64,000 nucleotides of DNA from the NCBI RefSeq assembly GCF_003544855.1, contig NZ_CP032101.1, positions 806,001-870,000 on the forward strand, read 5' to 3'. Made by a program: the position numbers and the translations under genes. Source of the DNA: Malaciobacter marinus. GTDB taxonomy: Bacteria > Campylobacterota > Campylobacteria > Campylobacterales > Arcobacteraceae. Numbering within the stretch: the stretch's first letter is position 1; the number at the start of each line of letters is the position of its first letter. Shown piece by piece: positions 44,653 to 55,781 of this stretch. The notes under the pieces were generated by a model. It was not told the origin of the DNA. It saw only the letters and a list, made by a program, of their open reading frames with translations, and did no database searches.

Positions 44653-46000
44653 CAATTCCTTTTGCTAATAGTTTTTGATAACTACTTTTATATAATCTTT
44701 TTCCCTCCGTTGGATGTGAAATATATCCTACTTCTATTAAAATAGATGGCATTTGAGCTCCTACTAAGACCCAAAATGGACCTTCTCTTACTCCTCCATC
44801 AACAGTATCTTTATATCTTTGTTGTAAAGTATATAACATATTTTGTTGTACATCAATAGCTAGTTTATTTGAAGCTGTAATTTTACTTTGATTAAGTACT
44901 GTTAAAAACGAGTTTTTAGTTGATTTACTCATTGATCTTACATCACTACTATTCTCTTTTGCTGCAACTCTTTTTGCTCTTGCACTTCTTGCTGGGCTTA
45001 AGAAAAATGTTTCAACCCCCTTTACTTTATGTGCTTTACTTTTTGCAATAGAGTTTGCATGTATTGATAAAAATATATCTGCATTTTTTTTATTTGCTAA
45101 AATTGTTCTATTTCTAACTTTAATAAAAGTATCACCCTTTCTAGTAATATGGACATTATAACCTCTTTTTTTAAGTATATTATACAAATATTTACTCACA
45201 GCTAATACAACTTTTTTTTCATATTTTTTGTTAGAACCTACAGCTCCTACATCTTTTCCACCATGACCTGCATCTATTACAACTACTTTTCTTTTATATC
45301 TATTCACATTTATTATATTACTATTTGTAGTTGTTTTTGTTGTATTTGAATTAACATTTGAGCCTATATTTAAAAATTTTATGATTATTTGTTTTTTATT
45401 TACTATGTAAATTGGATTTAATTTACTTTTATCTCTTACTTTTATATGTAAAAGATTTTTTTCTTTTTGAATAATATATATTCTGTCAATTCCAGAAATT
45501 TGAAGTTTTGTTGGTCTTGCGTCTTTAAATGAGCCTTTTATATCAAAAAGATATAAATTAGAGTACTTTGTTTTATCAATACTATAATCTATATATTTTT
45601 TTGTTATGTTTGTATAAAAATCAATTATTATCATATTATTTTTTGTATAAATATTTTTAACTGTATAATTTAAATTATTCGTTTTAGGTTTTGTTTTAGT
45701 TGTTTTTTTTATAGTTTTTGTTTTTTGTATTTTTACTTTTTTAGTTGTTTTTGTATTTTTAGCAGCTTTTTTTACTCTGATTTTTGCTAATTCTTTTTCA
45801 TATTTAGAAGTGTTATGACCTAGTTTATTACCATATTTAATTATATTTTTAAGGTGTTTTATCTCTAAAGCAGTATTATTATTTAATACTGCTCTTAGAT
45901 AACTCATTCTATTTGCATTATATTGTTCTTCAATACTATTTGCAAATGCGAAGTTTAAATTTAATATTAATAAAGAACATAGTAATATTTTTTTTAAAAT
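44615..46000 (-). CDS. amiA: N-acetylmuramoyl-L-alanine amidase (non-canonical ATT start)
   Basis: 461 residues if started at ATT 46000. The first ATG (45907) lies 31 codons inside and would remove a signal peptide (LKKILLCSLLILNLNFAFA) encoded in the same open frame. AGGAG (46008-46012) is 7 nt before ATT, and the stop of the preceding gene is 2 nt away. The C-terminal Amidase_3 domain has zinc ligands in VVIDAGHGGKDVGAVG, GVETFFLSP and LSIHANSIA, and the catalytic Glu in ILIEVGYISHP. The middle is AMIN-like and the N-terminal half Lys/Thr-rich. It cleaves stem peptides from murein during cell separation. It is the last gene of the pyrH-rpoZ-spoT-tyrS operon. Confidence 0.9.
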   Translation of the reverse strand: MLKKILLCSLLILNLNFAFANSIEEQYNANRMSYLRAVLNNNTALEIKHLKNIIKYGNKLGHNTSKYEKELAKIRVKKAAKNTKTTKKVKIQKTKTIKKTTKTKPKTNNLNYTVKNIYTKNNMIIIDFYTNITKKYIDYSIDKTKYSNLYLFDIKGSFKDARPTKLQISGIDRIYIIQKEKNLLHIKVRDKSKLNPIYIVNKKQIIIKFLNIGSNVNSNTTKTTTNSNIINVNRYKRKVVVIDAGHGGKDVGAVGSNKKYEKKVVLAVSKYLYNILKKRGYNVHITRKGDTFIKVRNRTILANKKNADIFLSIHANSIAKSKAHKVKGVETFFLSPARSARAKRVAAKENSSDVRSMSKSTKNSFLTVLNQSKITASNKLAIDVQQNMLYTLQQRYKDTVDGGVREGPFWVLVGAQMPSILIEVGYISHPTEGKRLYKSSYQKLLAKGIANGVDSYFLKNP

Positions 46001-46002
46001 AA

Positions 46003-47079
46003 CTACTCTCCTTTAGTTAGTTTTTCCATAAGTTCATGAACAGATATTATTTTATCTAATTTATACCCATTTGAACCTGTGAAAAACAATCCTGTATCCA
46101 AATCACCTTTATATGCTGCTCCTAGTCTATCTGCTATACAATAACCAACTATTTTTGCTTCTTGACCTCTATGACAAGGCGATACACAATTTGAAATACA
46201 AGCAATTTTTGGTGCAGTTTTATTTTCTATAGAAGCCTGTAAGTTGGTCATAACTGCTCTTGCAGGAAGTCCAACTGGAGATTTCATAAGTTTTATATCA
46301 CTCTCTTTTGCATCAATTAAAACTTTTTTCATATTTGTATCAACATCACACTCATGAGTTCCAATAAATCTTGTTGCCATTTGTACACCATCACAACCAA
46401 GAGCTAGAAATTTATCAATATCAGTTTTATCCCAAATCCCACCAGCTGCAATTACAGGAATATTATCTGCCCATTTTTTAGCTTCTTCAATAACAGGACC
46501 TACTATATTTTCAAGTTGATACTCTTCTTGAAGACATTGTTCATATGTAAAGCCTTGATGACCTCCTGATTTTGGTCCCTCAACTATAATTGCATCTGGA
46601 AGTTTATTATATCTTTTCCATTTTCTACAAATAAGTCTCAATGCTCTAGCACTTGAAACAATAGGTACCAATGCAACATCTGGAAAATCTTTTGTAAATT
46701 GTGGCATATTAGTAGGTATTCCAGCACCAGTAATAAGTATATCCGCACCTGCTTCACAAGCATCTTTTACAACTCTTCCATAGTCATTGATAGCATGTAA
46801 AATATTACATGCTAGTGGTGCATTTCCACAGATTTTTCTAGCATTTTTAATAATAGTAGTTAAAGCTTCCTTTGAATAAAAATTCAAAACATCAACTGGC
46901 TTATCTTTTTTAGTTTTTACAGAAAATTCATCACTATTATAATATCCTGTTCCTACTGATGAGATAACACCTAGTCCTCCCTCTTTACTTACCGTACCAG
47001 CTAGCCTGTCCCAACTGATACCTACACCCATTCCACCTTGAATTATGGGGTGCTTAATCTCATACTTTCCTATTCTCAA
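46003..47079 (-). CDS. Nitronate monooxygenase family flavoprotein
   Basis: 358 residues, FMN-dependent TIM barrel of the 2-nitropropane dioxygenase family. Conserved parts are IIQGGMGVGISWDRLAG (about residues 12-28), VEGPKSGGHQGFTYEQ and PVIAAGGIWDKTDI. A C-terminal Cys-rich segment (ACISNCVSPCHRGQEAK) is typical of the version in this phylum; the physiological substrate is not known. It starts with TTG. The order tyrS, this gene, amidase matches Helicobacter. Confidence 0.85.
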   Translation of the reverse strand: MRIGKYEIKHPIIQGGMGVGISWDRLAGTVSKEGGLGVISSVGTGYYNSDEFSVKTKKDKPVDVLNFYSKEALTTIIKNARKICGNAPLACNILHAINDYGRVVKDACEAGADILITGAGIPTNMPQFTKDFPDVALVPIVSSARALRLICRKWKRYNKLPDAIIVEGPKSGGHQGFTYEQCLQEEYQLENIVGPVIEEAKKWADNIPVIAAGGIWDKTDIDKFLALGCDGVQMATRFIGTHECDVDTNMKKVLIDAKESDIKLMKSPVGLPARAVMTNLQASIENKTAPKIACISNCVSPCHRGQEAKIVGYCIADRLGAAYKGDLDTGLFFTGSNGYKLDKIISVHELMEKLTKGE

Positions 47080-47090
47080 TACTAGCCCTT

Positions 47091-48299
47091 TTATTTTATT
47101 GTAATCTTTGCGAAATTCTTTTTACCTTTTTGTAAAATAAATTCACCAGATTTTAAATTAAGTTTTTCATCAGTTGTTTTTTCTTGATCTATTTTCACAG
47201 CACCCGCTTTAATATCTCTTCTTGCTTGTGAAGTTGAATTTACAAGTTTTGCATCAACTAATGCTTGACAGATCCAAATTCCTGCTTCAAATTCATATTC
47301 TGGCATATCACTTGGAATGTCTTTTTTTGCAAATATTTTTTCAAACTCTGCTTTTGCAAGTTCTCCTGCACCTTTACCATGATATGTATCTACAATCTCC
47401 ATGGCAAGTTCTTCTTTAACTTTTTTAGGGTGCAATGAACCATCTTTTACACCTTCTTGTAAGTCATCAAGTTCTTTTAGTGTCTTTTTTGACAATAATT
47501 CATAATATTTCCACATCAACTCATCAGAAGTTGATAATAGCTTTCCAAACATGTCATTTGCAGTATCTGTAACTCCTACATAATTCCCTAAAGATTTAGA
47601 CATTTTTTGAATACCATCTAATCCTTCAAGTAGTGGAGTCATTAGTACAGCTTGTTGTTTTTTACAATCATAAGCTTTTTGTAAAGTTCTTCCCATTAAA
47701 AGATTAAATTTTTGATCAGTTCCACCCATTTCAATATCAGTATTCATTGCAACTGAATCATAGCCTTGAAGTAGTGGATATATAAATTCACTTACTGCAA
47801 TTGGAGTATTTGACGAGTATCTTTTTGAAAAATCATCTCTTTCTAACATTCTTGCAACTGTTAAATTTGAAGCAAGATTAATAATACCAACTGTTCCTAG
47901 TTTACTTAACCAATCACTATTAAACATTACTTTTGTTTTCTCAGGATCCAAGATTTTAAATACTTGCTCTTTATATGTTTCAGCATTTTCTAAAACTTGC
48001 TCACTACTTAATACTTTTCTAGTTTCACTTTTTCCTGTTGGATCTCCAATAGTTGCAGTAAAATCACCAATTAAAAACTGTACAATTCCACCAAATTTTT
48101 GAAATGTTGCAAGTTTTCTTATAAGTACAGTATGCCCTAAATGTAAATCAGGAGCAGTTGGATCAAAACCAGCTTTTACATAGAAGTTTTCACCTTTTTC
48201 ATAAAAGTTTCTTACTAATTTTTCAATAGCTTCTATGTCAATTATTTCTGCACATCCTCTTTGTATTTCTAATAGTGCATTTTTAATCTTCTCTTCCAT
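47091..48299 (-). CDS. tyrS: Tyrosyl-tRNA synthetase
   Basis: 402 residues, the TyrRZ-type size. The HIGH motif reads [14 protein letters not shown] (about residues 49-62), the KMSKS motif reads [10 protein letters not shown], and an S4 RNA-binding domain lies at the C-terminus ([19 protein letters not shown]). It charges tRNA-Tyr. It follows spoT by 20 bp. Confidence 0.96.
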   Translation of the reverse strand: MEEKIKNALLEIQRGCAEIIDIEAIEKLVRNFYEKGENFYVKAGFDPTAPDLHLGHTVLIRKLATFQKFGGIVQFLIGDFTATIGDPTGKSETRKVLSSEQVLENAETYKEQVFKILDPEKTKVMFNSDWLSKLGTVGIINLASNLTVARMLERDDFSKRYSSNTPIAVSEFIYPLLQGYDSVAMNTDIEMGGTDQKFNLLMGRTLQKAYDCKKQQAVLMTPLLEGLDGIQKMSKSLGNYVGVTDTANDMFGKLLSTSDELMWKYYELLSKKTLKELDDLQEGVKDGSLHPKKVKEELAMEIVDTYHGKGAGELAKAEFEKIFAKKDIPSDMPEYEFEAGIWICQALVDAKLVNSTSQARRDIKAGAVKIDQEKTTDEKLNLKSGEFILQKGKKNFAKITIK

Positions 48300-48319
48300 T
48301 TATCCTCTTTTATAAAATA

Positions 48320-50464
48320 TTATTTATTGTATGCATCTTTTTTTGAAAAAAACTCAATTACTTTTGCTTTTTGTTCTACAATTTTTCTAACTTCTTCCAC
48401 ATTTGAGTTATTTATTTCAAAATCTATATCACAGTATTGTCTGTAAGAGTGTTTTTCTCTACCATAATCAACACTTAGAATATAACCCTCGTATTTTGAC
48501 ATATACATTAATAGTTTTGCTAATTCACCTTTTGTATTAGCCAGGGAAACAACCATTTTATATGGATATAAAGTATCTTTTGTCCATTTACAAAATAGCA
48601 TATTTTGTTTTGATTTTATCTTCTTATATGCTTTATCACACATCTTATGATGAATGATGGCTTTGTTACCATCTTTAAAAGCTACTATATCATCTCCAAA
48701 TTTAGGATGACAACAGTGGTCAAATGATACAGAATTTATACTAAAATTTGAATATATTAAAATATTATCAAATTTATACTTTTTTAATTTACTTGCAAGT
48801 ATTTTGAATCTAGTTACTAATCCATGTTCTTTTATCATTCTTGTTTCAATTTGTTTTTTTATATGTCTTAAAAAATCAAGATTATTTGCTATTTTGTGCA
48901 AAGAATCAAAATTATGCGTATTTGTGATTTCTTGAGTGTATCTTACGAAAATAGTATCAAGTATATTTTTACCTGTAAGTTCATTTAACTCTTTTTGTCT
49001 GTGCGAACAAAGCATTTTAATCTGTTTTTTGGCTCTATTTGTTTTTACCATATCTACCCAAGAGCACCTAAGAATAGGGTAATCAGTAGTTTTTATAGCT
49101 ACTATATCAGAACTTTTAAGTTCTGTTAGAAGTGGTTTTTTAATCTTATTTATAAAACATTCAAAAGCATTTTTACCAACATCTGTATGTACAGCATATG
49201 CAAAATCATATGCTGTAGAACCTCTTGGGAGATTAAAAGTATCACCATGGGGAGAATAAACTACAATCTCTTCTGAATATAAATCATCTTTTGTATCAGC
49301 ATAAAACTCTTCAACGTTTTCATTTGAAAACTCTAAAGATTTAAGCCAATTTAAATTTGGTCCATTTTTTGCACCACTTTTATATTTCCAATGTGCAGCA
49401 ATACCATACTCTGCTATTTTATGCATCTCAAAACTTCTAATTTGTATTTCATATATTTTAGAATTATAAAAAACAGTTGTATGAATAGTTCTATATCCAT
49501 TCTCTTTAGGTGTTGATACATAATCTTTAAATCTTGAAATTAAAGGTTTGTAAGCTAAGTGTAAATGACCCAAAACCTTATAACAATCAATCTCTTCTGG
49601 AACTAATACTCTAATTGCAAGTAAGTCAAGTACTTCATCAATACTTACACCTTTTCTTTGCATTTTTAAATATATAGAGTAATGATGCTTGATTCTACTT
49701 AAGATTTTTACTTTTGATGCGTCATAACCATTTTTTTCAAGTATATTTTTTGTATTGCTAATAAAATTATTAAATGTTAATTGAATTGCATGTTGATGAT
49801 CTTTTATGAATTTATCTATTTTATTATACTCTTTTGGATAAATATAGTAAAAAGCTAAATCTTCAAGATGATTTTTAAGTGTTGAAATACCAAGTCTATG
49901 AGCAATAGGAACATAAACTACTAAAGTCTCTTCAGCAATTCTTTTTTGTTTATTTTCAGGAAGTGCATCTAGCGTTAACATATTGTGAAATCTATCACAA
50001 AGTTTTACTAAAAGTACTCTAACATCATCGATTGATGCAATAAGCATTTTTCTAAAAGTCATAGCAGAAGATATAGTTTTTGCTTCATGTGTAGATAAAC
50101 TTGAAGAAAACTCACTTTCTCTAATTTCAACTATTTTTGTAAGTCCATCAACCATGTGGGCAATATCTTCACCCCAGTTTTCTTTTACAAATGTTAAATC
50201 ATACTCTGTATCTTCAACAACATCATGTAAAAGTGAAGTGGCAACTACTGCTTCATCAGGGCTAAAGTATGCTGTGATTGAAGCAACAAGTAAGGGATGA
50301 ACAGCATAAGGTTCACCACTTTTCCTAAATTGGTTATCATGAGCTTTAATACTAAAGTCTATGATATTTTTTAATTTAGGTGTTATTATAGTATGTTTTT
50401 TTAGCTCTTCAATAGCACCATCGATTGTGTTGATGCTTTGAATTGTTTCTATGAATGGATCCAT
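48320..50464 (-). CDS. spoT: Bifunctional (p)ppGpp synthetase/hydrolase (Rsh/SpoT)
   Basis: 714 residues, the single long RelA/SpoT homologue expected in Campylobacterota. The hydrolase HD domain is intact (TSLLHDVVEDTEYDL), as is the synthetase (SRIKHHYSIYLKMQRKG, KDYVSTPKENGYRTIHTT, and EIQIRSFEMHKIAEYGIAA). TGS (about 390-450) and a C-terminal ACT domain follow. It sets ppGpp levels for starvation responses. It is co-transcribed with rpoZ and pyrH. Confidence 0.95.
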   Translation of the reverse strand: MDPFIETIQSINTIDGAIEELKKHTIITPKLKNIIDFSIKAHDNQFRKSGEPYAVHPLLVASITAYFSPDEAVVATSLLHDVVEDTEYDLTFVKENWGEDIAHMVDGLTKIVEIRESEFSSSLSTHEAKTISSAMTFRKMLIASIDDVRVLLVKLCDRFHNMLTLDALPENKQKRIAEETLVVYVPIAHRLGISTLKNHLEDLAFYYIYPKEYNKIDKFIKDHQHAIQLTFNNFISNTKNILEKNGYDASKVKILSRIKHHYSIYLKMQRKGVSIDEVLDLLAIRVLVPEEIDCYKVLGHLHLAYKPLISRFKDYVSTPKENGYRTIHTTVFYNSKIYEIQIRSFEMHKIAEYGIAAHWKYKSGAKNGPNLNWLKSLEFSNENVEEFYADTKDDLYSEEIVVYSPHGDTFNLPRGSTAYDFAYAVHTDVGKNAFECFINKIKKPLLTELKSSDIVAIKTTDYPILRCSWVDMVKTNRAKKQIKMLCSHRQKELNELTGKNILDTIFVRYTQEITNTHNFDSLHKIANNLDFLRHIKKQIETRMIKEHGLVTRFKILASKLKKYKFDNILIYSNFSINSVSFDHCCHPKFGDDIVAFKDGNKAIIHHKMCDKAYKKIKSKQNMLFCKWTKDTLYPYKMVVSLANTKGELAKLLMYMSKYEGYILSVDYGREKHSYRQYCDIDFEINNSNVEEVRKIVEQKAKVIEFFSKKDAYNK

Positions 50465-50506
50465 AATATCACATAAAGAAATTATAAAAGTTTAAAACTT
50501 TTATAA

Positions 50507-50728
50507 TTAATCTTCTTTATCTATTAAACCCTCAATAACTAATAAACCATTTGCAATTTCATCAATTGCAATATCAGTATATTTCATGTTTTGTGTATTT
50601 TGCTCAAGTAGTGGTTTTGCTCCCTTACTTAAATCGTCTGCTCTTTGCCCAACAGCGATTGATAAAATATATCTATCATTATTTACTTTCTCTAAGGCCT
50701 TAGCCATTCTTTCTTCTAATCTTAGCAT
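50507..50728 (-). CDS. rpoZ: RNA polymerase omega subunit
   Basis: 73 residues. The family pattern is EKVNNDRYILSIAVGQRAD (about residues 15-33) followed by a short helix and a tail predicted to pack on the beta' subunit. The position between pyrH and spoT is conserved and also typical of bacteria, since omega is linked to ppGpp binding. It lies 12 bp after pyrH. Confidence 0.93.
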   Translation of the reverse strand: MLRLEERMAKALEKVNNDRYILSIAVGQRADDLSKGAKPLLEQNTQNMKYTDIAIDEIANGLLVIEGLIDKED

Positions 50729-50740
50729 TAATAATCCTTT

Positions 50741-51448
<708 letters not shown>

Positions 51449-51513
51449 TTATTTCCTTTTAGAATTTGGTGATTATATCTAAAAAAAAATTAATAGTGAT
51501 TTAAGATAAACTT

Positions 51514-52581
51514 TTAACTAACTGCCCATTCAAAAAAAGGTAATACTTCAACTTCAATATCATTTATAAAAAAGTTTTCACTGTAACCTACGGTTACAAT
51601 ATCAATCTTTTTAATCTCATTCTCTTTTAAAACTTTATTTAATTTCTTTTCTATTCCTTTTTTTAATAAAGGATTAAAAAAGGGAATAGATAAAATTACA
51701 TAATTTTCACTTGGAATAAAAAAATCGATATTATCAAGATAATATATTTTTTCAAAATTTGATTCAAGTTGCAAAAAAACCATATTTGTAAACTCATTTT
51801 TAAATTTTTTTGCATGAGAAATTGCATTCAAAAAAGCATGATTATATGAATAAACTTTCTTTATTGCTTTTTCTTGATTATATTTTGGTAAAAAATAGAC
51901 TAATCCTGAGTTTTCAAAAGTTTTAACTGTAGCATAAAATTTGTCTTTTGAAATTTTTATTTGATTTTTAAGTGTATTAAATAATTGATATAGTGATTTT
52001 TTCTCATCAATATTTAAAAATAAAATTTTAAGTATATACTCATAAGTCTCATCTTTTGTATATAATCTTAATATTTCTTGTAATCTTCTCTCTTTTGTAT
52101 GCTCTTCTAAATTTACAACTCCTGGCATATTTCCATATTTTAAAAAGTTATTAAATGCTTGAGTTGCTGTGTGAAATCTAGTTTCATGAAGTAAATATTC
52201 CTCAAAATCTAGTGCTTTTACATGCAAATGTTCAAAGTTTTCAAGAGTTAATTTATTATGATTTGAGATAATAATACTTTCACATTTTGGTAATTCAAAT
52301 GAAAAATCAAAATTCTCTAAAACTAAAATCTTGATTTTTTTTTCAATTATAAAACTACTTAAATGAACTCTTATTTCTTCTAAATCATTCCTAAAATCTT
52401 TAAAATCTATATAGATATAATCATTTGTGTCAAAATTCGCAAGATAGTCATATATTAAATATGTTTTTCCACACTTAGGCGCTCCATAAACAAATGTTTT
52501 TTTACTCTTTATTTTTACTTTTCTTTCTAAAAAACTAATTTTTGAAAAATCAAGTTCATAGCATACTTCTAAAGTTTTCAT
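51514..52581 (-). CDS. AAA-type ATP-binding protein
   Basis: 355 residues. The P-loop is FVYGAPKCGKTYLIYDYL (about residues 31-48), and a candidate Walker B is KILVLENFDFSF. The C-terminal part resembles the winged-helix and nuclease-like tail seen in DUF4143-type ATPases, but the family is not certain. It overlaps pdxA by 4 bp and precedes pyrH by 65 bp on the same strand. Its function is not known. Confidence 0.7.
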   Translation of the reverse strand: MKTLEVCYELDFSKISFLERKVKIKSKKTFVYGAPKCGKTYLIYDYLANFDTNDYIYIDFKDFRNDLEEIRVHLSSFIIEKKIKILVLENFDFSFELPKCESIIISNHNKLTLENFEHLHVKALDFEEYLLHETRFHTATQAFNNFLKYGNMPGVVNLEEHTKERRLQEILRLYTKDETYEYILKILFLNIDEKKSLYQLFNTLKNQIKISKDKFYATVKTFENSGLVYFLPKYNQEKAIKKVYSYNHAFLNAISHAKKFKNEFTNMVFLQLESNFEKIYYLDNIDFFIPSENYVILSIPFFNPLLKKGIEKKLNKVLKENEIKKIDIVTVGYSENFFINDIEVEVLPFFEWAVS

Positions 52582-53504
52582 TTTTTACTATTTATTAGAT
52601 TTATTGCTTCTTTTATGGCATTTAAATAACTTTTTTGATTAATATTTTCATCTTTGTATGCAATATCAAAAGCAGTTCCATGGTCAACTGAGGTTCTAAT
52701 AATAGGAAGATTTAAACTTACATTTATACTTTGATCAAAATATAAAGCTTTCAATGGTGCTAAACCTTGGTCATGATACATACAAACAAAATATTTACAA
52801 GATTTTCTATTTGTTTTTGAAAATGCAGTATCAGGTACAACTGGACCTTTGAAAATATCTTTTTTCAATATTTTATTTGCATTTTTTATTGCTTTAAATA
52901 TCTCAACTTCTTCATTTCCTAAAACTCCATTATCACTAGCATGGGGATTTAAACCTAATACTTGAATATTATCTTGGTTTACATTTTTATAAAAACTACA
53001 TAAAAATGTTGTTAAATCTTCTTCATTGATTTTTTTAGGAACTTTTTTTAGTGCAATATGTTCTGTATAAAGTGCTACGAACATTTTTTTACATCCTAAC
53101 ATCATAATTGCATTTTGTCCAAAATAACTTCTTAAAACTTCTGTATGACCTTTAAAATCAATGTTAGCTTTATTCCATGACTCTTTATTTATAGGTAAGG
53201 TTACAACAGCATTTGTTTTTCTTTTTTTTGTAAGATTTATTGCATCTATAAATGAATCATAAGAATATTTGCCACTTTTTTTAGATACTTGTCCTGGCTT
53301 AATTTCAAACTCACCATTAGTTTTATGAATTTCAAAATCATTAGGAATTTTTAAATTTAGAAGTTTTGCACCTTGTTTTAGCATTTCATTATTTATACAA
53401 TAGATTGGCTTACAAATTTTTTTTATTTTTTCATGACTTTGTAATGCAATTTGTAAACCAATTCCATTTAAATCACCAATAGATATTGCTATTTTATGCT
53501 TCAT
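52578..53504 (-). CDS. pdxA: 4-hydroxythreonine-4-phosphate dehydrogenase
   Basis: 308 residues. The metal-binding histidines of PdxA are in FKGHTEVLRSYF, GLNPHASDNGVLG and CMYHDQGLAPLKAL. It oxidises 4-phosphohydroxythreonine for vitamin B6 synthesis. It overlaps pdxJ (4 bp) and the AAA ATPase gene (4 bp), so the three form one operon. The protein is slightly shorter than the E. coli enzyme. Confidence 0.95.
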   Translation of the reverse strand: MKHKIAISIGDLNGIGLQIALQSHEKIKKICKPIYCINNEMLKQGAKLLNLKIPNDFEIHKTNGEFEIKPGQVSKKSGKYSYDSFIDAINLTKKRKTNAVVTLPINKESWNKANIDFKGHTEVLRSYFGQNAIMMLGCKKMFVALYTEHIALKKVPKKINEEDLTTFLCSFYKNVNQDNIQVLGLNPHASDNGVLGNEEVEIFKAIKNANKILKKDIFKGPVVPDTAFSKTNRKSCKYFVCMYHDQGLAPLKALYFDQSINVSLNLPIIRTSVDHGTAFDIAYKDENINQKSYLNAIKEAINLINSKK

Positions 53505-54280
53505 TTGATTGACTCTTTCATATCTAATATTGCTTGATGTAATCCAGTATAAACCGATCTTGCAATAATACTTTGACCAATATTTAATTCACTAATAGTT
53601 TTAATAGAAGAAATCAAACTTACATTTTGATAGTTAAGTCCATGTCCAGCTGCAACTTTTAAGTTTAATTGATCTGCTTTATTTGAAGCTTTTTTTATCT
53701 GTTTTTTTGACTCTTTAAGCATCACTTTTAGCTCTTGTCTTGGTAGTTCTAACTCTTTGATGCTATGATGAGTATTTCTTAAATTTCCATATAACATTGC
53801 ATAAATATTTGCAAATGTACCTGTATGAAGCTCTATCCATTCAACTTTTAATTCACTACTTAGTTTTATTGTCTCTTTTTTTGGATCTATAAATAGTGAA
53901 ACTTCAATCTCATTATCATGAAGTTTTTTAATAGCTTTTTTGATTTTTTCAAAATTTGATTTTATATCAAGACCACCTTCTGTTGTTACTTCTTGCCTAT
54001 TTTCAGGAACTAAAGTTGCTCTTTGTGGTTTTAATTTACATACAATATCAATAATTTCATCATTTATTGAACACTCTAAATTTACAGGTAAAGTTGAGCT
54101 CTTTATAATTTTTTTTGCATCATCATCGTGTATATGTCTTCTATCTTCTCTTAAATGAATAGTTATTTGATCTGCATTTGCTAATTTACAAATACCTAAA
54201 GCATCAAGAGGATTTGGATCATTTATTTTTCTTGCTTCTCTTAAAACAGCAATGTGGTCAATATTTACTCCAAGTAACAC
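53501..54280 (-). CDS. pdxJ: Pyridoxine 5'-phosphate synthase
   Basis: 259 residues, TIM barrel. Typical parts are NIDHIAVLREARK (about residues 6-18), ITIHLREDRRHIHDDD and AAGHGLNYQNV. It condenses the PdxA product with deoxyxylulose 5-phosphate. It starts with GTG after AGGA at 6 nt. B6 made here would supply the many PLP enzymes in this window (SufS, NifS, GlyA). Confidence 0.95.
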   Translation of the reverse strand: MLLGVNIDHIAVLREARKINDPNPLDALGICKLANADQITIHLREDRRHIHDDDAKKIIKSSTLPVNLECSINDEIIDIVCKLKPQRATLVPENRQEVTTEGGLDIKSNFEKIKKAIKKLHDNEIEVSLFIDPKKETIKLSSELKVEWIELHTGTFANIYAMLYGNLRNTHHSIKELELPRQELKVMLKESKKQIKKASNKADQLNLKVAAGHGLNYQNVSLISSIKTISELNIGQSIIARSVYTGLHQAILDMKESIK

Positions 54281-54343
54281 TATGTATCCTTTTGTTAGTT
54301 TTTAATTATGTTATCTAATATTTAATTTTATAAGAATAAAGTA

Positions 54344-54372
54344 GAAAAAAGAGTATCTTTTAAGATAACTCT
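54344..54372 (-). terminator. Rho-independent terminator after trpE
   Basis: On the minus strand AGAGTTATCTT pairs with AAGATACTCT (one bulged T), followed by a run of six T. It contains the trpE stop codon. Confidence 0.7.
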
Positions 54373-55769
54373 TTCAATGTTGCTATATTTGCAGCAAGTT
54401 TATTATGTACTTCAAGATACTCAAGCTCATTTACAGAATCAGCAACAACTCCAGCACCTGCTTGGAATATAACTTTATCTTTTGTAAGAAGTGTTGTTCT
54501 AATAGTTATTGCACTATCCATATTTCCATCAAATCCAAAATATGCAATACTTCCACTATAAAAACTTCTTTTAATACCCTCAAATTGTGCGATTAGTTCC
54601 ATGGCTCTAATTTTTGGAGCACCTGTCATAGTACCAGCTGTAAATGTTGCAGCAAATAAATCAAACATATCATACTGCTCATCAATGACTGCTTCAACAT
54701 CAGAAACAATATGCATTACATGTGAATATTTTTCTATTCTCATTAAATCAGTAACTTTAACAGTTCCAGCTTGAGCAACTCTTCCTACATCATTTCTACC
54801 TAAATCTACAAGCATAAGATGTTCTGCTTTCTCTTTTGGATCATCAAGTAGTTCTTTTTCAAGCTCTAAATCTCTAGCTAATGTTTTACCTCTTTTTCTT
54901 GTACCTGCTATTGGTCTTAAAAGTAGGTGATTATCTACAAGTTTTATCATAACCTCAGGAGAACTACCCGCAATACAAAAATCTTCATACTCTAAAAAAA
55001 ACAAATATGGACTAGGATTTTTGCTTCTTAAGGCTCTGTAAAAACTTAAGTGGTCAACCTTTGCTTTTTGAATAAATCTATTTGACATAAGAATTTGAAA
55101 AACATCTCCACTTCTTATCATCTCTTTTGATTTGTCAACCATTTCAAAAAACTGTTCTTTTGTATAGTTGAATTTTCCCTCATCTAAAAGTGTAGCTTTT
55201 TTTAAAGGTGTAAAAGTATAAGGAGTATGTAACTGTTTTTCTATAATATCTAACTGTTTTTCATACTCTTTAAGCGAGGTAACCATTACAAGTTTTGAAG
55301 TTTTATGAGAAAAGCCTAAAATCATTTTTGGTCTTATTAAATCAACATCAGGAATATTTAACTGATCAGTTAAGTTACTCATAGATTTTTTTAGTTTTGG
55401 TTCAAACTCTTTACCTATATCATAACCTATATTTCCAATAAAGCCATCAATTAGTCCAATTCCTAACTCTCTTGCTTTTTCTTTGAAAAGTTTTTTATCA
55501 AACTTTTTATAGTATTTTTGAAGAAATTTTAAAGGATTTGATTCAACTTCATTTATCTTTCCATCTTCATCTTTGTGAAAGCATTTATTATCTTTGTACC
55601 AAACCCTTTCTCTATCTCCTACTATTATAAAAGAGTAGTTTCCATCGCTTGAATTGATAGTACTTTCAAATAAAAAAGTAATTTCATCTTTATAAAGTTC
55701 TTTTACTTTTTCATAAATTGAAACAGGAGTAAACTGGTCTAAAAAAAGCTCTTTTGAATAAAATGTCAT
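54360..55769 (-). CDS. trpE: Anthranilate synthase component I
   Basis: 469 residues. The chorismate-binding core shows SGDVFQILMSNRF, RPIAGTRKRGKT, LVDLGRNDVGRVA and QAGAGVVADSVNELEY. The N-terminal FLFESTINSSDGNYSF corresponds to the L-L-E-S tryptophan-feedback site of TrpE, which argues against PabB. It makes anthranilate with a glutaminase partner not encoded here. It follows the SPOR gene by 12 bp. Confidence 0.88.
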   Translation of the reverse strand: MTFYSKELFLDQFTPVSIYEKVKELYKDEITFLFESTINSSDGNYSFIIVGDRERVWYKDNKCFHKDEDGKINEVESNPLKFLQKYYKKFDKKLFKEKARELGIGLIDGFIGNIGYDIGKEFEPKLKKSMSNLTDQLNIPDVDLIRPKMILGFSHKTSKLVMVTSLKEYEKQLDIIEKQLHTPYTFTPLKKATLLDEGKFNYTKEQFFEMVDKSKEMIRSGDVFQILMSNRFIQKAKVDHLSFYRALRSKNPSPYLFFLEYEDFCIAGSSPEVMIKLVDNHLLLRPIAGTRKRGKTLARDLELEKELLDDPKEKAEHLMLVDLGRNDVGRVAQAGTVKVTDLMRIEKYSHVMHIVSDVEAVIDEQYDMFDLFAATFTAGTMTGAPKIRAMELIAQFEGIKRSFYSGSIAYFGFDGNMDSAITIRTTLLTKDKVIFQAGAGVVADSVNELEYLEVHNKLAANIATLKELS

Positions 55770-55781
55770 TACAAAGTGCCC

